The notes under the pieces were generated by a model. It was not told the DNA's origin, did not search any database, and saw nothing but the letters and a program-made list of their open reading frames with translations. The translations under genes were made by a program, and so were the position numbers. DNA of 64,000 bases. Origin: Gordonia sp049847105 (GTDB lineage: Bacteria; Actinomycetota; Actinomycetes; Mycobacteriales; Mycobacteriaceae). Below, piece by piece: positions 35,668 through 47,600 of this stretch. Positions within the stretch are counted from its first letter, which is position 1. Each line of letters opens with the position of its first letter. The stretch is taken from NCBI RefSeq assembly GCF_049847105.1, contig NZ_JBNCNS010000002.1, forward strand, positions 186,001-250,000. Reading direction: 5' to 3'.

Positions 35668-38600
35668 GCTTCCTCCTCGTTGGCGATTCCGTTATCGGTG
35701 TCCAGATCGGTGGTGGCGGGTGCCGGGTTGGCATCGCCGGTGGTGCAGTCGATCGCGGCCGCGAATCCGGTCACGTTCTCCGGCAGCAGCATCCGCGCGT
35801 GGGCGCAGTCCACGATGGTCTCGGCGATCTCACCGCTGACGTGATCGCGCCAGTCGTCCACCGCGGGGCGCCCGGGCGGTGGGTCACCCGCCGCCGTCAC
35901 GAATGTCATGTCGCCGTGGAACGTGCCGGGACGCCAGTGCGCGGCGAGCGGTGTCGCGTGCCGGAACGTTCGGTGGACGGCCGCGAAGTCGGCCTCGGAG
36001 AGCCCGGCGAGGGGTCCGCCCGCGGCACGCACGGCCTGCCATGCCTCGGTGACCGAGGGCTCTCGCCCATCATCGGCGGCAGTGATGCCGAACTCGGACA
36101 GCAGTTCCGCCACCGACGGTTCGGTCGCGAGGTCCGGGCGGTCGGCGAGCACGAACGAGTCCAGCAGCACCAGCTGTGCCACCTCCTCGCCGGCCGCCTG
36201 CAGCGCGATCGCCACCTCATGGGCGATCAGTCCACCGAGCGACCAACCCACCAGGTGATAGGGCCCGTGCGGCGCGACGGTGCGGATTCGGGCCACATAG
36301 TCGGCGGCCAGCTCGGAGATCGTCTGTGCCGCGGGCTCGCCGGTGAGCATCGGATTCTGCAGTCCGTAGACCGCACGGTCCGGTGCCACGTGGGGCAGCA
36401 GCGACGCGAAGCTCCACGAGAGCCCGATCGCCGGGTGGATCACGAACAGTGGTGGTTGCGTCGTCTCCGCGTTCGACGGTGCCCGTCGCAGCGCCAGCAG
36501 CGGGTCGAAACCGACGCCGGTGATCGAGGGCGCGCCATCGGGTCCGGCGCCGGCCCGGCGCCCGGCAGTCTCGGTGACCGCGGCCAACTCGGCGACGGTC
36601 GGCGCCGCGAACAGCGTCTGGACAGGGACCTCGCAGCCGAGCAGGTCGCCCAGCCGAGCGGCGACGGTGGTGGCCATCAGCGAGTTGCCGCCCAGATCGA
36701 AGAAGCCGTCGTCGGCGCCCACCGAGTTCTCGTCGAGCGCCAGCACGTCGGAGAAGACCGCGGCGATCTGCTGTTCGATGCCCGGACGCGGCGCGCGTGA
36801 CGGTGTCGCCCCGGATGCGGCGGGCAACGCCTCGCGATCGAGTTTGCCGGTCGGCGTGAGCGGCACCTCGTCCAGCCGGGTGATCGACGACGGCAGCATG
36901 TGCCGCGGTAGCCGCGATCCGAGATGGGCGCGGATGTCGTCGCTGTCCATCGTCACGCCCTGGTAGGTCGTCAGATAGCTGCGCAACGTCGGGGCACCGG
37001 CGGACTCGTCCACCACGGTGACCGCGAAATCCACTGCGGGATGGGCGGCGAGGGCATCGTCGATCTCCCCGAGCTCGATCCGGAAGCCGCGGACCTGCAC
37101 CTGATTGTCGGCGCGGCCGACGTACTCGATACGGCCGTCCGGAGTCCACCGCACCAGGTCGCCGGTGCGGTACATCCGCTGACCGGCATATGCGTCGCCG
37201 GTGACCATCGGCGCCGGGACGAACCTGGTCGCGGTGAGCTCCGGTCGTCGGTGATAGCCGCGGGTGACCTGGTCGCCGATGAGGTAGAGCTCACCGACCA
37301 CACCGGTCGGCACGGGGTGTAGACGCCGGTCGAGCACCAGTGTGCCCACCCCGTTGTTCGGGGTTCCGATGGTCAGCAGGCCGCCCGGGTCCAATGCGGT
37401 ACTGCCGGTGATGATCACGGTGGTCTCGGTGGGACCGTAGACGTTGAACATCATGCGGCCGGGTGCCCAGCGGCGGACCAGCTCGGAGCCGAAGTCCTCG
37501 CCGCCGACGGCGAGCTCCCGCAGTCGCGGCACCGCAGCCGGGTCCATGGTGGCCACCGCGGCCGGCGTGATGAACGCGTGACTGACCTGATGACGATCGA
37601 TGAAGCGTTCGAGTTCGGTGCCCCCGTAGATCCCTGGCGGCACGATCGCGAGGGCCGCGCCGCCGGCGGCGGCCATGAGGAACTCCAGCACCGACGCATC
37701 GAAACTGGGCGAGGCGAAGTGCAGGACACGGGATTCGCGGTCCGGGTGCATCCGGGTCCGGAGCTCCTCGTGGACGGCGGCGAGGCCGCTGTGCGGGACC
37801 AGGACACCCTTCGGGCGGCCGGTGGAACCCGAGGTGTAGATGATGTACGCCAACTGATCCGGCCGGACCGGCGCGGCCAGCTCGCTCTCCCGGATGGGGG
37901 TGGGCGAGGAATGGCCCAACCGGGTCCGGGTCGACAGGTCGTCGAGCACCAGGACGGGGAGGTGGAGGGCGTCGCCGAAGCCTGCGCGGCTCGACGAGGT
38001 GGTGACCACCATCGATGCGCCGCTGTCGTCGAGCATGTGACGGATTCGCTCGGGTGGGTAGGTCGGGTCGACCGGCACATACGCGGCGCCGGACTTGATG
38101 ATCGCCCAGATCGTCACGACGGCCTGAATCGATCGGGGGATGGCCATCGCGACAACGGTTTCCGGCTGGTCACCGACCCCGCGTCCGAGCAGGACCCGGG
38201 CCAGGCGGTTCGATCGTGCGTCCAGATCGGCGTAGGTGATCGCGTCACCGTCGGTGACCGCGGCCCAGCCCTCTGGATTGCGCCGGACGGCGTCGGCGAG
38301 CAGTTCGCCGAAGGTGGCCTGCGGCGCCGCGTCCGGGCCGGTGGCGGGACTGACCTCAGCGACCTCGAGCGGGTCGGTGATCCGGATGTCCCCGACCGCA
38401 CGGTCCGGGTCGCAGATGAACGCGCGGACCACGCGCAGCAGTCGCGTGACGATCTGCTCGGCATCCCCTCGGGAGTACCGTGCGGTCGCATAGGTCAGCT
38501 CGACGGCCGCCTCGGTTGCGGCCGGGGCCATCCCGGTCACGGTGAACTGCATGTCGAACTTGGCGGTGCGCGTGCCGATCTCGGATAGTCCGAGCGTGAG

Positions 38601-41600
38601 CTCGTCGGTCATCGGGATCGATCCGCCATCCGCCGGCGAGGACTCGGCGAAGTCGTGCACCGACAACGCGATCTGGAACAGGGGATGCCTCCCGATCTCG
38701 CGCGTGGGGTTGACGTCGGTGACGACGTCGTCGAAGGGCGCGTCGAGGTGGTCGAGCGCCTCGAGATCGGCGGCTCGCGTCGCGTCGAGCAGGTGCGCAA
38801 CCGTTTCCTCGGGTGTGAGACGGGTGCGCAGCGCCAGGGTGTTCACGAACATCCCGACGACACGTTCGTAGCCGGCCGAGGAGCCGCGCGGTGCGCGATT
38901 GGCCACCGGGGTACCGATGACCAGGTCGTCACCGAGCCCGAGGCGATGCAGCAGAACCGCGAGTGCGGTGTGCAGCACGGCGAACGGCGTCGTCGAGCGT
39001 TCACGGGCGAACTCGGCCAGTGCGGTGCGGAGTTCGTCGTCCACCGCGGTCACCACCGATGCCCCTTCGCCGCCGTCGGGTCGGTCGGCCGGGGACGAGG
39101 TGGGGATCGTCGTCTCGGCAGGTGAACCGGCGAGTACGTCGGCCCAGTAGCGTCGATCCGCCTCGGCGGAATCCGCGACGCCTCCGTCACCGGCGACCTC
39201 CGATGCGTAATCCCGGTAGTCGACCACCGCCGGCGTCCAGATCTCCGTGCGTCCGGCCGCGCGCTCGGTGTAGGCGGTCACGAGATCGCCCATCAGCACC
39301 GGCAGTGAGGCGCCGTCGGCGGCGATGTGATGGATCACCAGCACCAGAGTGTGCTCGTCGCAGGCGTGTTCGATGACCGCGGCGCGCAGCGGCGCATCGG
39401 TGGTGACATCCATCGGCGCGAGCAGCCGATCGCGCATCGTGTCGTCGCCCGCGATCGGGGTGAGATCGCCGACGATGCTCGCCGTGTCGTCGAGCACCAC
39501 ACCGACGGGAGTGTCCTCGACCACCGGGTAGATGGTGCGCAGGGACGCATGCCGATTCACGAGGTCGATCAGGGTGTCGCGGAGGATCTCCGGATCGAGT
39601 GCGCCGCTCAGACGGACCGCGAAGGGCATCAGGTAGTCGGTGGCGTCCGGTGCCGTGCGCGCCAGCGACCACAGGCGACGCTGGACCGGTGCCAGCGGCA
39701 CCCGCGTCGGTCGGGGCCGATCGGCGGCCGGCTCCGCAGGTGCGGACGCCGCAGCGGCCACCGCGTCGGCGGGGACCATCCGGGCCAGCCCGGCGATGGT
39801 GGGGGTGTCGAAGATGTCCCGCACCCGCCAGTCCACCGACGGGTAGGCGTTGTTCAGCCGACCGACCACGGTGGTCGCCTGGAGCGAGGTGCCCCCGAGA
39901 CCGAAGAAGTCGTCGTCGGCGGAGACGGCACCGGTGTCGACACCCAGGACATCGGCGAGGATCCCGATGATCGAGGTCTCCGCGGCGGTGGACGGTGCGC
40001 GGCCACCCGGATCGGCGACGGCCACCGGCTCGGGCAGCGCCGCCCGGTCCAGCTTCCCGTTGGTGGTCAGCGGAATCCGGTCGAGCACGGTGACCGACGA
40101 CGGCACCATCTGACGGGGTAGCCGACCGCGCACCGTGTTCCGGAGATCGGTACCGGTCGGTGCCGAGGCCGGATCGGTGTGGTCGTGCAGCGTCACGTAT
40201 GACGCCAGGACGGCATCGGCGCCGGTGCCGCGGACGAGCGTGGTCGCGAAGTCGACGGCGGGATGCTCCGCGAGTGCACCCGACACCTCGTCGAGTTCGA
40301 TGCGGAAGCCCCGCACCTTCACCTGATTGTCGGTGCGGCCGTGGTAGACCAGCGATCCGGACGGGTCGCGGTGCACGATGTCGCCGGTCCGGTACATCAC
40401 CGTGCCGGAACCGTCCGGTGCCGCGACGAATCGGGATGCGGTGACGTCCGCGCGTCCCAGGTAGCCGCGTGCGACACCGGGGCCGGACAGGTAGAGCTCT
40501 CCGGGCACCATCGGCGGCACCGGGTGCAACCGATGGTCGAGGACGAGGGCGCCACAGCCGGGAATCGGGGTGCCGATGGTGATCGGGTCACCGGGACGCA
40601 GCGGCCGGGAGATGGTGGAGACGATGGTGGTCTCGGTGGGCCCGTACTGGTTCAGATAGCGCCTGTCGGCGCCCCACTGCGCCACCAGGGCCGGGCTCGA
40701 AGCCTCGCCGCCGACGCCGAGGCATCGCAGCGCAGGGAGGTCGGACGTGGTGGCGGCGGAGAGCGCGGCCGGGGTGATGAACGCGTGGGTCACCTGCTCG
40801 GTCGCCATGAACTCCACGAGTTCGTCGCCGCCGTAGATCGACTGCGGGGCGACGACCATGGTCGCGCCGGTGGCGAACGCCATCAGGAACTCGAGCATCG
40901 ACGCGTCGAAACCCGGCGAGGCGAAGTGCAGGGTGCGGTCGCCCTCGGCGAGTTCGTAGGTCTGCTGTTGGGCGGCGGCGTAGGCCGCGAGACCGCGGTG
41001 GGTCACGGTGACGCCCTTGGGCTTCCCGGTCGAGCCGCTGGTGTAGACGATGTAGGCCACGGTGTCCGGGTTCCGGCGGACATCGTCGGCAGCGAGATCT
41101 GCGCGATCCGTCGGCACCGGCAGCAGGTCGAGCTCGTCGGTGGTCAGCCACCAGAGATGATGTGGCAGTTCACCGAACCGGTCCGGGCCGGTGATCCCGA
41201 CGACGGCCTGCGCGTCGTCGAGCATGTGCCGGACGCGGTCGGACGGGTAGCGAGGATCGAGCGGCAGCACGGCCGCACCGGTGCGGGTGACCGCCCAGGT
41301 GGCGACCACCGATTCCGCGGACCGATCCAAGGCCACGGCGATCACGTCCTCGGCGCCGACACCCAGGAGGCTCAGACGATCGGCCCAGCGTGCGGCGCGT
41401 CGATCGAGTTCCGCGTAGGTGAACGAGGTCTCGCCGTCGCGAAGTGCGATCGCATCCGGATGCTCGGCGACGGTGGTTCGCAGGATGTCGGCCAGATGGA
41501 GTGGCTCCGTGAGTGCCGCAACGGGTTCCGGGGTGTCGATCGACAGCGGGAGATCATCGATCGGCCGCTCCGGGTCGGCGACGATCTGCTGGGTGATCTC

Positions 41601-44600
41601 CACCAGGCCCCGTGCGATGGCCTCGACACGGGGGCGACTGAAGACATCGGTCGCGTAGGTGAACCGGGCTGTGTCGCCACGCAGGCGCAGCTCGAGATCG
41701 AAGCGGGCAGCACCGGTCTCGACCTCTTCCGCGGTCACCTCGAGTCCGTCGAGGTGGACGTCGACGCCCAGCGCCGAGTTGGAGACTCCGGGTACCGCGT
41801 CGAACGCGAGTGCGATCGAGAAGATCGGATGCCGGCCTGTGCGGGGCGGATTGACGGTCGCCACCACGTTCTCGAACGGCATGTCGGCCTGCGACAGTGC
41901 TTCGAGGTCGCGGGGCCGGATCTCGTCGAGCAGGTGGGTGAACCCGGCCGAACCGTCCACCGGGGTGCGGAGCACGACGGAGTTCACGAACATGCCGACC
42001 AGGTCGGACAGGCGCGGGTCGGTGCGACCGGCCACCGGGGTGCCGATGACGACATCCGACGGGGTTCCGCCGATGTGTGTGTCGGGGTCGGCGTGCAGCC
42101 GGTGCAGGAGCGCCGCGAAGACGGCGTGGATCGTCATGAACTCCGTTGTCCGGCCGTCCGAGATGGCGCCGAGCGCCGACCGCAGCGCACCGTCGAGTTC
42201 CACCTCGACGACGTCCGCCGCCGCCGTGGTGGCGTCGGCGTCCACGGACTCCGCGGTCGATGCGGGCTCAGGGATCAGGATGGGGGTGGAGTCGAGACCG
42301 TCGAGTTCTCGACCCCACCACCCGGCCAGCTCGTCGAGCCGGCCTTCCAGATTCTCGGCCTGCCACCGGAGATAGTCGCGGTAGCCGACCGGAAGTGCGG
42401 CCTGCGACGGTGATCGACCGTCTCGCAGGTCCGCGTAGGCGCCGGCGATGTCACGCGCGAGCGGCGCCATCGACCATCCGTCGGCAGCGATGTGATGCAC
42501 GACGATGGTCAGCTTGTGGTGACCCTCGGTGTCCGGCTCCCCGGCCACCCGATCGGTGATGCGGTGCAGCACCACCCGGACCGGTGCCTGGGTCGTGAGG
42601 TCGAAGGCCGTGCGGGCCAACTGCTCCGAGGCGGTGACCCACTCGTCCTCGCCGATCTCCGTCGGCGTCAGATCCAGGGTCACGGCATCGGCGGGCAGGA
42701 TGTCGATGACCGGATGGCCGTCGTGCGCAGGGAAGGTGGTGCGCAACGGTTCGTGCCGGTCGATCGCGTGGCGCAGGGCGCCGTCGAGCGCGGCGACGTC
42801 GAGTTCGCCACGCAGGTCGAGCGCGAACGCGATGTTGTACTGGCCGACCGTACTCGACTCGCTGTCGGTGCCCGTCGGGTCCTGGGTCAGCTGGTTGAGG
42901 AACCAGAGTTGTTGCTGTGCCGGTCCGGGAGCGATGACGAGGTCGGCATCATGATGCAGGGTGGCGAGCGGGCGATGGTCGGTGTAGTCGGCGTCGGTGT
43001 CGGCCGGCACCGCCAGTCGGGCCATCTCCTCGATGGTCGAGTGGTCGAAGATGTCGCGGACCGCGATACGGCGACCACTGATCTGCTCCAGCTGCCCGAC
43101 GATCTGTGTGGCGGACAACGAGTTCCCGCCGAGATCGAAGAAGTCGTGGTGGCGACCGACGTCGGCGGTATCGAGGCCGAGCTGGTCGGCGACGATGGCG
43201 GCGACCGCGCGTTCGGTATCGGTACGTGGCGCGACATGCTCCACGCCCCCGACGGTCGAGCCGTCCGCGGTTGCCGGATCCGGCAGTGCCCGCATGTCGA
43301 CCTTGCCGATCGGCGTGGTGGGGATCTCGTCGAGTTCGATGATGGTGTGGGGGATCATGTGGCGGGGGAGGCGGCGGGCGAGCCGTTCACGGATCGCCCG
43401 GGCGGTGTCCCCGGCCGCCGGCCGGGCGGCACCGTCCGTCTGAGCCGGTTCGATGGTCACGTACGACACCAGGCGGGCCTGTGCGCCCTCGCCGGTTGTG
43501 GTGGTGACCGCGGCCCGCACCGCGTCGTCGGTGACCAGGGCGGCATCGATCTCACCGAGCTCGATGCGGTGGCCGCGGATCTTGGTCTGATGGTCGGCCC
43601 GGCCGCGGAACTCCAACTCGCGGTCGGTGTTCCATCGCACCAGATCGCCGGTCCGGTACATCCGGTCACCCGGGTCTCCGTACGGATTGGCGACGAAGCT
43701 CTTGGATGTCAACGGGCGCACACCGTGGTACCCGCGGGCCAGATGGGGACCCGCGATGTACAACTCGCCGACGGCACCGGGTGCGACGGGCTGGAGCCGT
43801 TCGTCGAGCACCATCGCGGCGATCCCACGGATCGGGCGGCCGATGGTGAGGGCTCGGGCGTCCGGGGTGATGTCCTCGGAGATCGTCGCCACCACCGTGG
43901 TCTCGGTCGGGCCGTACGCGTTGAACAATGCGCGTCCGGCCGACCAACGGCGCACCACCTCCGGATTGGGGTGTTCGCCGCCGATGACCAGCGCGGCCAG
44001 ATCTGGGAGTTCCTCGGGAGACATGGTGGTGAGCAACGAGGGGGTGAGGAATGCGTGGGTGATCCGCTCCGAGCGCATCAGGTGGGCGAGTTCTGCGCCG
44101 CCCACGATGGTCGGGGGTGCGACATGCATGGTCGCCGCGGCGGACACCGCCATCAGCACCTCGAGGACCGAGGCGTCGAAGCTCGGTGAGGCGAGATGCA
44201 GGGTGCGGCAGCGCGGAGTGAGTCCGAAGTGGACGACCTGCTGCGCGGCGAAATCCGCGAGACCGCGGTGGCTCACCACCACGCCCTTCGGGGTGCCGGT
44301 GGTCCCCGACGTGTAGATCAGGTAGGCCGGATGGTCGACAGACGTGGGTCCGTCGAGCTCGCCGGCGCGGATCGGGCCGTGGGGCAGTGCCTTTCGTGCG
44401 GCGTCGGTGGCCGGGTCGTCGAGGATCACGGTGTGGAGATCGTCACCGTCGACGACGTCGTTCGAGGGGGCCGACGCCGTGTCGGTGACGAGTAGCCGGG
44501 TGCCGGAGTCGCCGATCATGAACGCGATGCGCTCCGGCGGGTAGTTCGGGTCGACCGGCACCCATGCGGCGCCGGTGCGGGTGATGGCCCACAGGGTGAT

Positions 44601-47600
44601 CATCCAGTCGGCGCTGCGTGGCAGCGACACGGCGACATAGCGTTCCGGACCGGCGCCATGCGAGATGAGCAGCCGTGCCAGACGGTTGGCGGCCGCGTCG
44701 AGCTCGCGGTAGGTCAAGACCGAGGTGCCGTCGTTCACGGCAACCCGGTCGGGTTCGGCGTCGACCGCGCGGGCGAGGATACGGCTCAGGTGCTCCACCG
44801 GTCGCCGGCCCGCGCCGACCGCGGGCACGAGGTCGAGTTGCTCGTGCGGGTCGAGGAGGGAGATGTCGCCGATGGAGATCTCGGGGCGGGCGGTGACGGC
44901 GTCGATGAGCCGGACGAGTCGTGCGGACAGGCCGGCGATCGTCTCGCGATCGAACAGCGCCGTCGCGTAGTCGATGTCGATGCCCAGGCCACCGGGATCG
45001 CCGTCGGCGTCGGTGTGCTCGGTGAAGGTGAACTGCAGATCGAACTTCGTCTGCCCGATCTCCACGCGCGACGCGGTTGCGCTCAGTCCGGCGAACTCCA
45101 GCTCGATCGCCGAACTGTCCTCCACGGCGACCGAGACCTGGAAGAACGGATGGATGTTGCCCGACCGGTCCGGGTTCAGGTCGGTGACCAGGCGGTCGAA
45201 CGGAAGGTCCGCATGCGCGAACGCCTCCAGGTCGCGACCGCGGACGTCGGCGAGAAGGTCAGAGAAGCCGGCTCCCTTGTTCACTTCGGTGCGCAGTACC
45301 ACCGTGTTGACGAACATGCCCACGAGACCGTCGATCTCGGCGTCGCCACGGCCGGAGACCGGGGTACCGACGGCGATGTCGGAGGAGGTGGAAAGGGTGC
45401 GCAGCAGCGCGGCGACCGCGGCGTGCAGCACCATGAAGGTGGTGGCGTCGTTCTCGGCGGCCAGCGTTCGCAACCCGCGATGGCGGGGCGCCGAGATCCC
45501 GGCGTGCAGGGTGGCGCCGGCGGAATCTGGAGTGCGCGGACGAGGACGATCGAACGGGAGCTCGGTCTCCCGCGGGGAGTGTGCCAGGCGCTTGGTCCAG
45601 TACCGGAGATCGTCGTCGACGGGGGAGTCGGGGCCCGAATCGGTCAGCCACGCATGGCGTGCCGCGCTCACCTGCGAGTAGGTCAGCGGCAATGCGGGCC
45701 AGTCGGGCTCGGAGCCGTCGCGTCGTGCGCGATAGGCGGCGGCCAGGTCGGCGGCGAGCGGCGCGAGCGACCAGCCGTCTGCGGCGATGTGGTGGATGAC
45801 GACGGTCAGCCGGTGGTCGTCGTCGCCGGTCCGTACCAGGCGGGCTCGGATGGGCAGGGACCGGACGAGCTCGAACGGCGCGGCGGCAAACTCGCGTGCA
45901 CCTGTGATCTCGGCCCGGTCGCCTGCGGTGGCATCGAAGACATCCAGGGCGACATGGGCTTCCGATGCGTCGGCGACCTCGGCACAGGCGATGCCGTCCC
46001 GTTCGGACACGGTGGTCCGCAACGGCTCATGGCGTCCGACGACGTCGTTCAACGCCGCCTGCAGGGCGTCGACGTCGAGCTCGCCGACCAGCCGCACGGT
46101 GAACGGGATGTTGTAGGTGGCAGCGGCTTCCGGGTCGAGTCGGGCGGCCAGCCACAGGCGGTACTGGGCGGGTGAGAGGGGGATCGGACCGTCGACCCGC
46201 TCCGGGGCCGGATCATGGGTGGCGGATCCGGCCCGCAGGGTCTGCTCGTCGACCCCGAGCGCGGCGACCGCGTCGGCGATGCCGGTGAGGTCCGTGCTGT
46301 CGAACACCGTGCGCAGATCGATCCGTCGTCCGATTGCGCGGGAGAGTCGGGCCGCCACGCGGGTCGCCGACAGCGAGTTGCCGCCGAGCGTGAAGAAGTT
46401 GTCCGACATCGAGACGTGGTCGGTGCCGAGCACCTTGCCGACGGTGTCGGCGACGAGCTCGCCGATCGGCCCCTGCGGCGCCACATGTTCGGCGGAGTCG
46501 GGCCGCGGCGGCGTGGGCAGCGCGCGCCGGTCGAGCTTGCCGTTGGCGGTCGTGGGCAGCTCGTCGAGCACGACGATCATCGCCGGGACCATGTGCTCGG
46601 GGAGACGGTCTGCGAGTTCGGCCCGCAGGGCGCGGTCGGAGAGATCGTCGCCGCTGACATAGCCGACGACGGCGGCCGAGTCGGCAACCACGTCGTCGCG
46701 GACTACCACGCCGGCGGCGCGGACGCCGTCGAGGCTGCTCAACGCGGCCTCGATCTCGCCGAGCTCCACTCGCTGTCCACGGATCTTGACCTGAGAGTCA
46801 CTGCGGCCCAGGTATTCCAGTTCGCCGTCGGCGCGGCGACGGACCAGGTCGCCGGTGCGATAGAGACGAGCACCGGTGCCGTACGGGTCGGCCACGAACC
46901 GGCCGGCCGTCAGGTCGGGACGGTTGCGGTAGCCGCGCGCGAGCTGGATACCGCCGAGATAGAGCTCGCCGATCGCGCCGATCGGCTGGGGGGCCAGTCG
47001 GTGGTCGAGGACCTGGACCGTCGTGTTCCAGACCGGCGCGCCGATGGGCACCGCGCCGGCATCGGATGTGCAGTGGTCGTGGAAGGTGACGTCGACGGCC
47101 GCCTCGGTGGGTCCGTACAGGTTGTGGACCGGAGCGTCGGTGAGACGTTCCACCGCCGCGACGGTTTCGGGGGTCAGCGCCTCACCGCTCGTGACGATCC
47201 GGCGCAGTGAACGCAGGTCGTCGGCCACTGTGTCGTCGCCGCCGTGGGCCGCGGCGAAGGCAGAGAGCATGGACGGGACGAAGTGGGTGGTGGTGACGGC
47301 GTGCCGCGCGATCACGTCTCGCAGATACCACGGGTCGCGATGGCCGTCCGGGCTCGGGATCACCATCGTCGCCCCGGTGATCATGGGCCAGTAGAACTCC
47401 CAGACGGACACGTCGAAGGTGGCCGGTGTCTTCTGCAACACCCGATCGGTGCTGTCGAGGCCGTACCGGGATTGCATCCATGACAACCGGTTGACGATCG
47501 ACCGGTGACTGATCATGACGCCCTTGGGCTTTCCGGTGGAACCCGAGGTGAACAGCACGTACGCGGGATGATCGGCGTGTAGTCGAGCGGCGCGGGGTGT

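Noticed and set aside
40263..42413. Long open frame (716 codons) on the plus strand, opposite NRPS 2
   Set aside because: Same shadow effect; the minus strand carries intact NRPS motifs through the whole stretch.
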